A stretch of 64,000 nucleotides of DNA from an uncultured Desulfobacter sp. (GTDB lineage Bacteria > Desulfobacterota > Desulfobacteria > Desulfobacterales > Desulfobacteraceae). The notes beneath the pieces were generated by a model, which had not been told where the DNA came from, did no database searches, and saw only the letters and a list, made by a program, of their open reading frames with translations. Below, one piece after another: positions 40,481 through 50,108 of the stretch; within the stretch, counting starts at the first letter, position 1, and each line of letters opens with the position of its first letter. Both the position numbers and the translations under genes were made by a program. Where the stretch lies: the NCBI RefSeq assembly GCF_963664415.1, contig NZ_OY761440.1:1116001-1180000 (forward strand), given 5' to 3'.

Positions 40481-43453
40481 CTATCCCTGGTATTTAACTT
40501 CTTCAACTTCATAACATTCAATGGCGTCACCGACCTTGATATCATTGTATTTTTCAAGGCCAATACCACATTCATACCCCTGTTCAACTTCCTTGACATC
40601 ATCCTTGAACCGACGCAAAGAAGACAATTCAGTATCACACTTGATAATACCGTCGCGCAGCAGGCGAACTTTTTTGCCACGCACGACCCGACCTTCCGTA
40701 ATAGCGCATCCGGCAATGGTCCCGATTTTGGGGACCACAAAGGTATCCCGGACCTCGGCCCGTCCAATGATATTCTCCTGAAAAGTGGATGGCATCATGC
40801 CGTCGAGGGCGGCTTTAATATCATTGATCACATCATAGATAATGTCGTAGAAGCGCATGTCCACATTCTCGTCTTTGGCCAACTTACGGATCTGGGGTGT
40901 AGGCCGGACATTAAATCCAACGATAATGGCATCGGAAACTGCAGCTAGAGAGACATCAGATTCATTGATGGTACCCACGCCGGAATGAACAATTTTAACA
41001 TCCACCTCGTCCTTGGCCAGATCTTTGAGAGAATCATTAAGGGCTTCAATGGAGCCCTGGACATCCGCCTTGACAATGAGCTTAAGTTCTTTAATTTCAG
41101 CTGTGCCAAGATTCTCAAACATTTTTTGCAGATTGGCCCGGCTCTTTTTGGCCAGTTCCTTGGCCCGCTGTTTCTGCATACGGTGTGCGGCAATCTGCTT
41201 GGCGTCCTTATCTGACGCCACAGCCACAAACTCGTCACCGGCATCAGGTACGCCAGCCAAACCGACAATTTCCACAGGCGTGGAAGGTCCGGCCAATTCG
41301 ACCCGGTTACCGGAATCATCAATCATGGCCCGGATATGGCCGGAATGAAGACCACATACAATGGGGTCGCCATCTTTTAAGGTACCCTGTTTTACCAGCA
41401 CGGTGGCCACAGCACCACGGCCGATATCCAGACGGGACTCTACTACATAGCCCGTGGCATTTCGATCCGCGTTGGCCCGTAGCTCAAGAACTTCAGCCTG
41501 AAGCAGAACCATTTCAAGCAATTCATCTATACCCTTACCGGTTTTTGCTGAGACCTTCACAAAGATGACATTGCCACCCCAATCCTCGGACAGCAGATCG
41601 TGTTCGGACAGCTCCCGCATAATTCGGTCCGGGTCGGCACCTTCCTTGTCCATCTTATTCACAGCCACCACCACAGGTACACCTGCAGCCTTGGCATGAT
41701 TGATGGCCTCAACCGTCTGGGGCATGACGCCGTCGTCGGCGGCCACCACCAGAATAACAATATCCGTAACCTGGGCGCCTCTGGAACGCATAGCGGTAAA
41801 TGCAGCATGACCCGGCGTATCAAGAAAGGTAATCCGCCCGCCGTTTGGCGTTTCCACATTGTATGCGCCAATGTGCTGGGTAATGCCACCAGCTTCGCCG
41901 CTTGTGATCTTGGATTCCCGGATCACATCCAGCAATGAGGTCTTACCATGGTCTACATGCCCCATGATTGTAACCACAGGAGGACACGTTTCCAAATTTT
42001 CTTTATCTTCTTCCTCGGGCACGACATTAAGCAATGCCTCTTCTTCAAAACTTGCTTTTTCAACTTCAAAATCAAATTCAGCAGCCACAAGGGAAGCGGT
42101 GTCATAATCAATGGTCTGATTCACCGTGGCCATCACACCCATACCCATGAGCTTGACGATCATTTCATTGGCTTTGATACCCATACGTTTGGCAAGCTCA
42201 GCCAACTCAATCGCTTCATCTATTTTTACGCGGCGTTTAATTGCCTTGGGCGTTGTAATCTGGGTTTTCTGAAAACTGCTTTTCTTGCCCTTGGGATCTT
42301 TTTTGCCTTTTTTCTTCCGCCCGCCCCGGCCTCGGTATAGGTCATTGCCCTCCACAACGGATTTTTTCTTACGACGCTTTTTCCTGGAACCGGCTCCTTC
42401 AGCGTCTTGAAGTTCATCACGGCTCTTTCCCCGCTTACGGTCATTGGGCGCGGCAGACGGCATAACAAAGTTTTGACCGGAAATATCCGGAGATCCATTG
42501 TCCGCCGCCGGCTGCTTGCGAACGGGTCGATCATGATCATTTCCAGACGGTGAATGACCCTCTCCGGCTTTCATCCGCTTTATATTTTCCAAAACCATGG
42601 GATCTGCAACCCTGACGATTTTGGCAGGGGTCGTTTTTTTCTTTTTCTTTTTACGTTTACCCTGACTATTCTCATCTTCAGAGGATTCGTCTTCACTGGA
42701 CTGGGCCGCATTCTGCTTCTGTTCAGGAGACGCTTTCCGGTCATCATCCATCGATCCCGAAGAACCCTTATCCTCCCCAGAATCTACAGGTTCAGGATTA
42801 ACATCTTTCTTTTCGGATTCAGGATCAGGGGACACGGATAGTTCAGCGTCCTCCTTTTCCGGCAGTTTTACTGAATGATCCTCTTCTACGGAAGCTTTTT
42901 CAATTTTTTCTTCAACTTCCACAGGCACTTCTTCAGATTCCGGCGTCGGCGGTATTTCAACCTTTGCAGGTTTGATAATCTTAGCGGGTTCGCTGGTTCT
43001 GGACATAATCTTTTTGGCTGGCCGTTTCACTTCCGTCTCTTTTTCTTTTTTGGGTTCCGGCACGTCCTCACTGCCCTGGGTAACCGGTTTTTCCAACGGC
43101 ACCTCTGTAACCACATCATCTTCCAGACCCTGAGCCTCTTCCTGATCTCCAGACTCTTTCACAGTCGGTTCCCCGGATTCGAATGAATCGTCCATCTCCT
43201 CGTCTCTTTCCAGACCTTCCGCCTGGGAGGTCGTTTTTGTTCGGCGCCTGCGGATCACCGAGGGGCGAACTTTAACCTCATTGGAGCGCTTCTTTTTACC
43301 CAACAAATTCTGTTTGACAGCAGCGACGTCACTGTTACCCAGAGCACTCATATGGCTTTTAGCATCTATTCCCAGCTCTTTAAGCTTTTCAAGAAGCTGC
43401 TTGTTTGTCATGTTCAGATCTTTAGCTAACTCGTATACCCTGACCTTGGCCAT
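40481..43453 (-). CDS. infB: Translation initiation factor IF-2
   Basis: The 990-residue GTPase delivers initiator tRNA to the 30S subunit. It begins with an IF2_N domain (V-Y-E-L-A-K-D-L-N-M-T-N-K-Q-L-L). A long, highly charged spacer (about residues 70-400) and a second IF2_N (A-K-R-M-G-I-K-A-N-E-M) come next. The G domain near 495 carries G-H-V-D-H-G-K-T-S, D-T-P-G-H-A-A-F and N-K-M-D, with domains II to IV behind. The lysine/glutamate-rich spacer is long but within the range for the phylum. It lies 72 bp after nusA and 12 bp before rbfA. Confidence 0.98.
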   Translation of the reverse strand: MAKVRVYELAKDLNMTNKQLLEKLKELGIDAKSHMSALGNSDVAAVKQNLLGKKKRSNEVKVRPSVIRRRRTKTTSQAEGLERDEEMDDSFESGEPTVKESGDQEEAQGLEDDVVTEVPLEKPVTQGSEDVPEPKKEKETEVKRPAKKIMSRTSEPAKIIKPAKVEIPPTPESEEVPVEVEEKIEKASVEEDHSVKLPEKEDAELSVSPDPESEKKDVNPEPVDSGEDKGSSGSMDDDRKASPEQKQNAAQSSEDESSEDENSQGKRKKKKKKTTPAKIVRVADPMVLENIKRMKAGEGHSPSGNDHDRPVRKQPAADNGSPDISGQNFVMPSAAPNDRKRGKSRDELQDAEGAGSRKKRRKKKSVVEGNDLYRGRGGRKKKGKKDPKGKKSSFQKTQITTPKAIKRRVKIDEAIELAELAKRMGIKANEMIVKLMGMGVMATVNQTIDYDTASLVAAEFDFEVEKASFEEEALLNVVPEEEDKENLETCPPVVTIMGHVDHGKTSLLDVIRESKITSGEAGGITQHIGAYNVETPNGGRITFLDTPGHAAFTAMRSRGAQVTDIVILVVAADDGVMPQTVEAINHAKAAGVPVVVAVNKMDKEGADPDRIMRELSEHDLLSEDWGGNVIFVKVSAKTGKGIDELLEMVLLQAEVLELRANADRNATGYVVESRLDIGRGAVATVLVKQGTLKDGDPIVCGLHSGHIRAMIDDSGNRVELAGPSTPVEIVGLAGVPDAGDEFVAVASDKDAKQIAAHRMQKQRAKELAKKSRANLQKMFENLGTAEIKELKLIVKADVQGSIEALNDSLKDLAKDEVDVKIVHSGVGTINESDVSLAAVSDAIIVGFNVRPTPQIRKLAKDENVDMRFYDIIYDVINDIKAALDGMMPSTFQENIIGRAEVRDTFVVPKIGTIAGCAITEGRVVRGKKVRLLRDGIIKCDTELSSLRRFKDDVKEVEQGYECGIGLEKYNDIKVGDAIECYEVEEVKYQG

Positions 43454-43525
43454 TCGTTGCCCCCAGTAATCCTCTATAGTTGATTCTTTTGAAATTCGTT
43501 CCCCGCGTTACCGATGCAACAACCC

Positions 43526-44899
43526 TCATTCATCTGATTTTTCAACCGGTTCCTCTTCAACATCAGCAAACATTTCCCCATCACCGGCATTGTCTTCCAT
43601 ATCAGTGTCGGTATCCTGAGAAGGTCCAGGCTGCAACAATTCTTCCCGAGCCCTTTCCCGCTCTTCTTCCATCAAATGTCCGGCTTCGTCTATCATTGCC
43701 TGGGCATCTTCTACAGAAATATCTAGAAAGGCCGCAATATCCTCGGGTACGGCATCCATAATATCCAGGAACGAAGAATAACCTGCTTTAAACAGCAACT
43801 CTGCTGCCGGCAGCCCCACTGTGGACAGTTTCATCAAACTGTCATAACCCTCCTTAACCTCCCGGCTATACTCTTCTTCGCTGGTGACTTCAAGATGCCA
43901 GCCGGTGATCTCACAGGCAAGGGATACATTCTGACCGCCTTTACCTATAGCAATGGAGAGATATTCATCATTAACAATCACTTCCATGGACTGATTGTCT
44001 TCATCGATGATAACTCTTGCAATTTCAGCCGGAGACAAGGCATTGCATACAAATCTTGCAATGTCCGGACTCCACTGAACAATATCAATTTTTTCACCCC
44101 GCAGCTCCTGAACAATATTTTGAACCCGGTTACCCTTAACACCCACACAGGCCCCTACGGGGTCTACGTCGGAATCAATGGAGGAGACAGCAATTTTTGC
44201 CCTAACGCCAGGTACACGTGCTGCCCCCCGAATGGAAACAATGCCTTCCGCCACCTCCGGCACCTCGGTTTTAAACAATTCAACCAAAAATTCAGGATGT
44301 GTACGGGATAGTAAAACTTGTGCACCTTTAGATTCTTCCAGCACATCAAGGACATAAGCACGGATACGGTCACCCCGTTTATAGCTTTCCTTGGGCATTT
44401 GCTCCCTTGGCCGCAACACAGCCTCGGCCTGGCCCAGATTAATAATAATGGCGCCCCGGTCAAACCGCTGGACAATACCGTTTATTATTTTCCCTTTTTT
44501 ATGGATAAAATTCTCATATACGGCATTTCGCTCTGCTTCCCGCATTTTTTGAATAATCACCTGCTTGGCGGACTGAGCTGCGATGCGCCCGAACTCCTCA
44601 GTATCCATTCGAATCCCCAAAGAGTCACCAATTTCACATTCAGGATCAAATTCGAGCCCTTCCTCCAGAGTCAACTCGCTGTCGGAATATTCAACCTCCT
44701 CAACAACCTCTTTAAAATGGAAAACTTCAACATCTCCGCTTTTTTCATCATAATGGACTTCGATATCCGCCCTTGGGCCGATCTTTTTTCTAGCAGCAGA
44801 AACAATAGCCTCTTTCAAGGTATTAATAAGGATGGCAGCATCAATACCTTTCTCTCGGCTTACCTGATCGATCACCCTTTTTATGTCTGTAATAAACAT
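43526..44899 (-). CDS. nusA: Transcription factor NusA
   Basis: The 457-residue factor controls pausing, termination and antitermination by RNA polymerase. An N-terminal polymerase-binding domain (D-I-K-R-V-I-D-Q-V-S-R-E-K-G-I) is followed by an S1 domain (G-I-V-Q-R-F-D-R-G-A-I-I) and two KH domains (G-V-K-G-N-R-V-Q-N-I-V; A-I-G-K-G-G-Q-N-V). A short helix-hairpin-helix-like C-terminus and an acidic tail close it. It is shorter than E. coli NusA, having only part of the C-terminal repeats. It follows rimP by 17 bp. Confidence 0.97.
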   Translation of the reverse strand: MFITDIKRVIDQVSREKGIDAAILINTLKEAIVSAARKKIGPRADIEVHYDEKSGDVEVFHFKEVVEEVEYSDSELTLEEGLEFDPECEIGDSLGIRMDTEEFGRIAAQSAKQVIIQKMREAERNAVYENFIHKKGKIINGIVQRFDRGAIIINLGQAEAVLRPREQMPKESYKRGDRIRAYVLDVLEESKGAQVLLSRTHPEFLVELFKTEVPEVAEGIVSIRGAARVPGVRAKIAVSSIDSDVDPVGACVGVKGNRVQNIVQELRGEKIDIVQWSPDIARFVCNALSPAEIARVIIDEDNQSMEVIVNDEYLSIAIGKGGQNVSLACEITGWHLEVTSEEEYSREVKEGYDSLMKLSTVGLPAAELLFKAGYSSFLDIMDAVPEDIAAFLDISVEDAQAMIDEAGHLMEEERERAREELLQPGPSQDTDTDMEDNAGDGEMFADVEEEPVEKSDE

Positions 44900-44916
44900 G
44901 TCAAATGCTCTCCATT

Positions 44917-45393
44917 TTACTGACCTGCAAGAATTACTCGCATGATATTGGTTCCGGAAATATCAAAGGACCTGCCGTCAACTGAAATTGTAACAGAATC
45001 ATCATTTGCCTTCTCAAGAATTCCGGTGAATTTTTTTCTTCCCTCCATGACCTCATGGGTTTCAACTTTAATACGCTCACCCTGGAATCTGATAAAATCC
45101 GCCTTTGTCTTCAAGGGGCGATTTGGACCAGGGGATGATACTTCCAGGCGGTAAGGACCGATATCTCCAATATGAATATCGATCAGATCCCCAAGTTCCC
45201 GGCTGACAGCCACACAGTCATCTAACGCAACCCCTTCGGGCTTGTCCATATAGACTCGAACAAATTTCTGCCGATTATGGATGGCACACTCAATGTGCAC
45301 CAACTCCAAACCCAGAGAATCGATCAAGGGTTCGGCTATCGCCTGAACCTGCTGTTCAACGACACCGGGTTTTTTGATGTTTATAAAAGCCAT
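44917..45393 (-). CDS. rimP: Ribosome maturation factor RimP
   Basis: The start is set at the ATG at 45393, giving M-A-F-I-N-I-K-K-P-G-V and 158 residues. The longer open frame to 45480 would translate a leader that contains a hairpin. RimP assists 30S assembly. The protein shows E-L-V-H-I-E-C, V-R-V-Y-M-D-K-P-E-G-V-A-L-D-D-C, and the RimP motif Y-R-L-E-V-S-S-P-G-P-N-R-P-L. It heads the nusA-infB operon, its usual place, and a tRNA-Gly gene lies upstream. Confidence 0.95.
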   Translation of the reverse strand: MAFINIKKPGVVEQQVQAIAEPLIDSLGLELVHIECAIHNRQKFVRVYMDKPEGVALDDCVAVSRELGDLIDIHIGDIGPYRLEVSSPGPNRPLKTKADFIRFQGERIKVETHEVMEGRKKFTGILEKANDDSVTISVDGRSFDISGTNIMRVILAGQ

Positions 45394-45429
45394 ATCCTGC
45401 AGCAATCGTCCTTTTTCCACAAATACAAA

Positions 45430-45447
45430 AACGGGCAGATGCCCGTT
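45430..45447 (-). terminator. Leader hairpin (attenuator candidate) before rimP
   Basis: On the minus strand AACGGGC and GCCCGTT pair around a 4-base loop and run directly into TTTTTGTATTTG, the form of an intrinsic terminator. It lies between the tRNA-Gly gene and the rimP ATG, inside the likely 5' leader of the operon. Depending on readthrough it could end the tRNA transcript and attenuate the operon. Confidence 0.55.
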
Positions 45448-45551
45448 CCCGATACTAAAACGCTCAAAAACCCTCACCAAAATATCAGGTTCAGATCATA
45501 TCTTTCCCCTAAACAAGTGGAACAAATCTGCCAGCCCATACCAAATTGACT

Positions 45552-45627
45552 TGGAGCGGGCAACGAGGCTCGAACTCGCGACATCAAGCTTGGGAAGCTT
45601 GCACTCTACCAACTGAGTTATGCCCGC
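45552..45627 (-). tRNA. tRNA-Gly (anticodon CCC)
   Basis: The minus strand folds as a complete 76-nt tRNA with encoded CCA: acceptor GCGGGCA/TGCCCGC, D arm ACTCAGTTGGTAGAGT, anticodon arm CAAGCTTCCCAAGCTTG (CCC in the loop) and T arm GCGAGTTCGAGCCTCG. It reads GGG codons. It lies upstream of rimP on the same strand. Confidence 0.95.
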
Positions 45628-45748
45628 ATGTTAGCGGCTAAATATAACAGGGTATATTAAATTTGTCAACACCCTTATTTAAAACCGCATTTTCTTTTTT
45701 TGCACTGACGCGCTCCCTGCGCAATTACCCCTCCTCCACATTACAATT

Positions 45749-48211
45749 TTATCCAGGCAAACCAGCATTAAAATCGTTAATAAGCTTTTGGGATAGCTGA
45801 TCATGGATCTTTTTAATATTCTTTTCCGTCAAGGTTTTTGACACAGAGCGGTAAACAATTCTAAACGAAAGAGATTTTTTATCGACACCAATGTTCTGCC
45901 CTTCAAATACATCAAAAAGAAAATAATCTTCTATTAAAGCCTGATTTTGGGCAAAGGCCGCAATGGTATCCATCATAGAGCCAACCTCAACATGCCTTGA
46001 TACAATAAAAGTCATGTCCCTGGAAATCGAAGGAAATTTGGGCAACCCAACTGCCTGGATAGCCTGGGGCAATATTCTTTCAAAATCCTCCATGTTAAGG
46101 TCAAAAAGATAAGCATCCTGCTTCAGACCAAAGGCACCTCCCACAGTTGATGCTATTTTACCAAGCGTACCAATCACCAGGTCATCCTTCAGCAACTTGG
46201 CACCATATCCCGGTTCAAAATAGGGACAGGTCTGGGCATCGGTTCTTTCATAAAGGACACCAGAAATCTGAAATGAATCCAGCAACCCCTGCACAATACC
46301 CTTAAGATCAAAAAAATCCACGGGTTCTTTTTTAGAATACCAAGTCTGATCCCAACGATTTCCGGTAATCAGCCCACCAACCACCTCAACTTCCTCCGGC
46401 TGTTCGCCCAGGGCGTTGTCATAGAAAACCTTACCGATCTCAAATAACTGAAGAGTGTCCACCTGCTGAGCCGTGTTTCTGGCCATGGATTCCAGCAATC
46501 CAGGAATGACAGAAGTACGAAGGACCGACATTTGGTCGGAAATGGGATTTAAAATCTCAACCATCCGAGTTCTTTTGTCCGGCGCTTCAATACCCATACG
46601 TTCACAGGCATCCTTGCGGATAAAATTGTAATTGATGGCCTCACAAAATCCAAACCCAGTCATTACCTGACGGATCTTACTGCGCAGTAAAAGCCGACCG
46701 GCAAGGGGTTTCCCCTGTGCTTTTACCAATGGATAGCTGGTTTCGATTTTATTATACCCCCACAAACGAGCCACTTCCTCGGAAAGATCCTCGGGCCGAG
46801 AGACATCAACCCTGAAAGAGGGAACATGAACCTGCAGAAACCCCTCACCCTGCCTATCTGTCTTTTGCTCTACGCCAAACCCCACAGACATCAGGATTTG
46901 GGACATCTCATCTGCAGAAAAAGAAGTCCCTAACCGTACGTTTAACGCATTGGGTTTCAAGTCAATAGTAACATGCTGAGACTTGACAGGATGCGCATCA
47001 ATGATCCCCGAGGCAATCGTGGCGGAACACACCTGAGCCATTAATGATACAGCCCTTTTCAAGGCAAACATAGTGCCTTCGGGGTCCACACCGCGCTCGA
47101 ACCGATGAGAGGCATCTGAGGCAATCCCCGTCCTCTTAGCAGTACGGCGAATAGATACGGGGTTAAAATAGGCACTTTCCACCAGCACCCGGGTAGTTGC
47201 ATCCGTAATCTCTGAATTTTCGCCACCCATTACACCGGCAATACCCACAGGTTTTTCCCCGTCGCAAATCATAAGCATTTCAGGATCAAGCTCGTGGATT
47301 TTCGAATCAAGGGTGGTAAATTTTAAGGGCGCATCACCAGGTTTTCCGGCCGTTCTTACAATAATTTGACTTTTAGCAATATTATCACAATCAAACGCAT
47401 GCAAAGGCTGCCCGGTCTCCATCATAACAAAATTAGTGATATCCACTACATTATTAACAGAGGAGAGGCCAACAGCTTCAAGACGCTTTTTCAGCCAAAG
47501 AGGAGAGGGACCGACGGTGACGTCAAAAAGCATACCCGCGGTATACCTTGGACACAATTGAGGATCTTCAATCTCCACAGAGACAAAATCATTGATATCC
47601 CTGGAATCCATTTGGGCATCGGGAAAGGTCACATCCGGCAGAGACACCTCATTTCGAGGTTCCGTAAATGCCCCGATTTCCCGGGCCACGCCGATAAGAC
47701 TCAGACAGTCCGGCCGGTTAGGGGTCAAATCTATCTCAAAAACGGCATCATCCAAATTTAAAACGAATTCAAGGGGGGTCCCGGTAACAAAGTCGCCTTC
47801 AAGATCCATAATACCGGATGCATCATCCGCGAGCATCAGCTCAGAAGCAGAACACAGCATACCATGGGAGGGTTCACCTCTCAGTTTACTTTTCTTGATT
47901 TTGAAATCACCAGGCAGAACAGCCCCCGGCAGCGCACACGCAACATACATACCTTCCCTGACATTGGGAGCGCCACAGACAATTGGAGAAAGCTCGCCTT
48001 TTCCGATATCCACGGCACAGCATGTAAGCTTATCTGCATTAGGATGCTGCCTTGCCTCTACGACCTGGGCCACAATCACATTATCCAGGTAATCATAAAG
48101 ACTTTCCACCCCATCCACTTCAAGACCAGCCATAGTAAGCCTATCGGATATGTCCTGGGGATCAAGATCAATGGGAATATATTCACGCAACCAGCTTAAA
48201 CTGACTTTCAT
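45749..48211 (-). CDS. pheT: Phenylalanyl-tRNA synthetase beta chain
   Basis: The 820-residue beta subunit begins with M-K-V-S-L-S-W-L-R-E-Y and a tRNA-binding EMAP-like domain (V-V-A-Q-V-V-E-A-R-Q-H-P-N-A-D-K-L). It continues through the B3/B4 editing region, the B5 domain and a C-terminal anticodon-binding domain (F-P-S-I-S-R-D-M-T-F-I-V). With PheS it charges tRNA-Phe. It starts 2 bp after pheS. The length is normal for the family. Confidence 0.98.
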   Translation of the reverse strand: MKVSLSWLREYIPIDLDPQDISDRLTMAGLEVDGVESLYDYLDNVIVAQVVEARQHPNADKLTCCAVDIGKGELSPIVCGAPNVREGMYVACALPGAVLPGDFKIKKSKLRGEPSHGMLCSASELMLADDASGIMDLEGDFVTGTPLEFVLNLDDAVFEIDLTPNRPDCLSLIGVAREIGAFTEPRNEVSLPDVTFPDAQMDSRDINDFVSVEIEDPQLCPRYTAGMLFDVTVGPSPLWLKKRLEAVGLSSVNNVVDITNFVMMETGQPLHAFDCDNIAKSQIIVRTAGKPGDAPLKFTTLDSKIHELDPEMLMICDGEKPVGIAGVMGGENSEITDATTRVLVESAYFNPVSIRRTAKRTGIASDASHRFERGVDPEGTMFALKRAVSLMAQVCSATIASGIIDAHPVKSQHVTIDLKPNALNVRLGTSFSADEMSQILMSVGFGVEQKTDRQGEGFLQVHVPSFRVDVSRPEDLSEEVARLWGYNKIETSYPLVKAQGKPLAGRLLLRSKIRQVMTGFGFCEAINYNFIRKDACERMGIEAPDKRTRMVEILNPISDQMSVLRTSVIPGLLESMARNTAQQVDTLQLFEIGKVFYDNALGEQPEEVEVVGGLITGNRWDQTWYSKKEPVDFFDLKGIVQGLLDSFQISGVLYERTDAQTCPYFEPGYGAKLLKDDLVIGTLGKIASTVGGAFGLKQDAYLFDLNMEDFERILPQAIQAVGLPKFPSISRDMTFIVSRHVEVGSMMDTIAAFAQNQALIEDYFLFDVFEGQNIGVDKKSLSFRIVYRSVSKTLTEKNIKKIHDQLSQKLINDFNAGLPG

Positions 48212-48213
48212 AA

Positions 48214-49221
48214 TTAGAACTGCCCTAGAAAACGCATATCGTTTTCGAAATATTTTCTGATATCATCAATTCCGTATTTGAGCATGGCAACCCGTTCCAT
48301 ACCAAGACCAAAGGCAAACCCTGTATACTTTTGAGTATCATAACCGACATTCTCAAACACAGCCGGGTGAACCATACCGGCGCCCAAAATTTCAATCCAT
48401 CCGGTTTTGGAACACACCCGGCAACCTTCACCCTTGCACATAACACAGCGTATATCGACTTCAGCACTGGGCTCGGTAAACGGAAAAAAACTAGGTCTAA
48501 ACCGCAATGACGTATCCTTATCAAAAAACTGCTGAACAAACGTGGTCAGCACCCCCTTAAGATCGCCAAAAGAAATATTTTTATCGACCATCAGGCCTTC
48601 CACCTGATGGAACATTGGGGTATGGGTCAAATCCGAGTCACACCGAAACACCTTACCTGGTGAAATAATACGCACGGGCGGCTCACTTTTTTCCATTACC
48701 CGGGGCTGGGAACCTGACGTATGGGTCCTCAAAACTATATTTTCAGACACATAGAAGGTATCCTGCATATCCCTGGCCGGATGATATGGGGGAATATTAA
48801 GCGCCTCAAAGTTATAGTAATCTGTCTCAACCTCCGGACCTTCGGCAATGTCAAACCCCAGGCGTAGGAAAATACCGCAGATCTCGTCTATCACCTGGGT
48901 AACGGGGTGCAGGGAACCCTTTTTGACCATACGTCCGGGCAGTGTAATATCAATACCTTCAGCACCTCTTACCACACCAGCTTCCAGGCCGGCCTGGGCC
49001 TGCCGCACCGCTTTTTCAAGCTTCACCTTCAGCAAATTACCATTTTTACCAGCAGCAGGACGCTCATCCACCGGCAGGGATGGGATGTTGCGCAAGAACG
49101 CTGTGAGCAAACCCTTACGACCCAAAAAATGTGTGGAAACCGATTCAAGAGCATCCTTTGAAGCTGCCGCGCCGATTTGTTCCAGGGCCTGTTTTTCAAT
49201 GTCTTGGAGATTGTTTTGCAA
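48214..49221 (-). CDS. pheS: Phenylalanyl-tRNA synthetase alpha chain
   Basis: The 335-residue catalytic subunit has the N-terminal coiled coil and the class II core: motif 1-like F-D-I-A-E-G-P-E-V-E, motif 2 with G-K-V-F-R-C-D-S-D-L-T-H-T-P-M-F-H-Q-V-E-G, and motif 3 G-L-G-M-E-R-V-A-M-L. A pair of Cys pairs (C-V-M-C-K-G-E-G-C-R-V-C) is inserted, as in many non-enteric bacteria. It is 21 bp after rplT and 2 bp before pheT in the order infC-rpmI-rplT-pheS-pheT. Confidence 0.98.
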   Translation of the reverse strand: MQNNLQDIEKQALEQIGAAASKDALESVSTHFLGRKGLLTAFLRNIPSLPVDERPAAGKNGNLLKVKLEKAVRQAQAGLEAGVVRGAEGIDITLPGRMVKKGSLHPVTQVIDEICGIFLRLGFDIAEGPEVETDYYNFEALNIPPYHPARDMQDTFYVSENIVLRTHTSGSQPRVMEKSEPPVRIISPGKVFRCDSDLTHTPMFHQVEGLMVDKNISFGDLKGVLTTFVQQFFDKDTSLRFRPSFFPFTEPSAEVDIRCVMCKGEGCRVCSKTGWIEILGAGMVHPAVFENVGYDTQKYTGFAFGLGMERVAMLKYGIDDIRKYFENDMRFLGQF

Positions 49222-49242
49222 GGTTCCCCCGAAAATTCGCGT

Positions 49243-49596
49243 TTAGTTCAATTTGGCAGACACCTGGGAAGCCAGTTGCGAGAATCCCGCGGGATCAGAT
49301 ACAGCCAAATCAGCCAGGACTTTTCTGTCCAACTCACTACCGGCAAGCTTCAATCCGTTCATGAACCGGGAATAGGACAATTCATTCATCCGCGCACCCG
49401 CATTAATACGTACAATCCACAGCCTTCTAAAATCTCTTTTTCTTGCCCGGCGATCCCTATAGGCATACATCAACGCCTTATCCACTGCATCCGCAGCAGT
49501 TCTATAAAGCTTACTTCTCCCACCTCTGAAACCTTTTGCCAGCTTAAGCACTTTGTTGCGGCGCCGTCTTGCTTTGAATCCTCTTTTAACTCTCAT
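49243..49596 (-). CDS. rplT: Ribosomal protein L20
   Basis: The start is the ATG at 49596, behind AAGGAGTG, giving 117 residues. The N-terminal R-V-K-R-G-F-K-A-R-R-R-R-N-K-V-L-K and the later D-R-R-A-R-K-R-D-F-R-R-L-W-I-V-R-I-N-A are diagnostic for L20. It binds 23S rRNA and is needed early in 50S assembly. In several bacteria L20 represses rpmI-rplT translation through the leader; a long imperfect stem upstream of rpmI is compatible with that. Confidence 0.98.
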   Translation of the reverse strand: MRVKRGFKARRRRNKVLKLAKGFRGGRSKLYRTAADAVDKALMYAYRDRRARKRDFRRLWIVRINAGARMNELSYSRFMNGLKLAGSELDRKVLADLAVSDPAGFSQLASQVSAKLN

Positions 49597-49678
49597 TTCT
49601 TCTACACTCCTTATACACCATCTGCCAGTCACGACATCGACTGGCTTCCATATCAATATCTAAAACAGCCAAACCCAA

Positions 49679-49876
49679 TTAGCCGTATGGCAGCATCCGG
49701 CGAACTTCTTTCATATCAGATCCCGCAACAATCTGGGGTTGCCGAAGACTTCTTTTCCGTTTTGTAGTCTTCTTGGTCAGAATATGGCTGGCATGGGATT
49801 TGCGGAATTTGTACTTACCTGAACCGGTTTTTTCAAACCGTTTGGCAGCCGCACGGCATGTCTTAATTTTTGGCAT
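49679..49876 (-). CDS. rpmI: Ribosomal protein L35
   Basis: The start is the ATG at 49876 (AGGAGGTTTAGTG before it), giving 65 residues, the normal L35 length. M-P-K-I-K-T-C-R-A-A-A-K-R-F at the N-terminus and H-I-L-T-K-K-T-T-K-R-K-R-S-L-R in the middle identify it. A longer frame to 49945 has no proper ribosome site. L35 is a small 50S protein. It lies between infC and rplT. Confidence 0.96.
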   Translation of the reverse strand: MPKIKTCRAAAKRFEKTGSGKYKFRKSHASHILTKKTTKRKRSLRQPQIVAGSDMKEVRRMLPYG

Positions 49877-50014
49877 CACTAAACCTCCTGAAGGTTCCAA
49901 ACTATTATAAAAACTAAAGGCGGTATATACGGAATATACCACCACACATAAACACCCTTTAACACCGGAAAACCCACACGCAAAAAAATCATAGCAGATG
50001 GCCGGCGATAGAGA

Positions 50015-50096
50015 CTAAAGAAATAAGCATCCTTTTTGCACACCACATATCCTTAATAGGTTTGGTTGTGGTGCAAAATCCGTAGCGCTTATTCCC
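50015..50096 (-). promoter_or_regulatory. Long imperfect stem in the infC-rpmI spacer
   Basis: AATAAGC...TTTGCACACCACA on the left (from 50019) pairs with TGTGGTGCAAAA...GCTTATT on the right (to about 50094), with a 2-base bulge and a 20-base loop. It lies in the 232-bp gap between infC and rpmI. It may be the L20/L35 autoregulatory leader or a processing site; its class is not recognised. Confidence 0.45.
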
Positions 50097-50108
50097 TTCT
50101 CCACTCCC

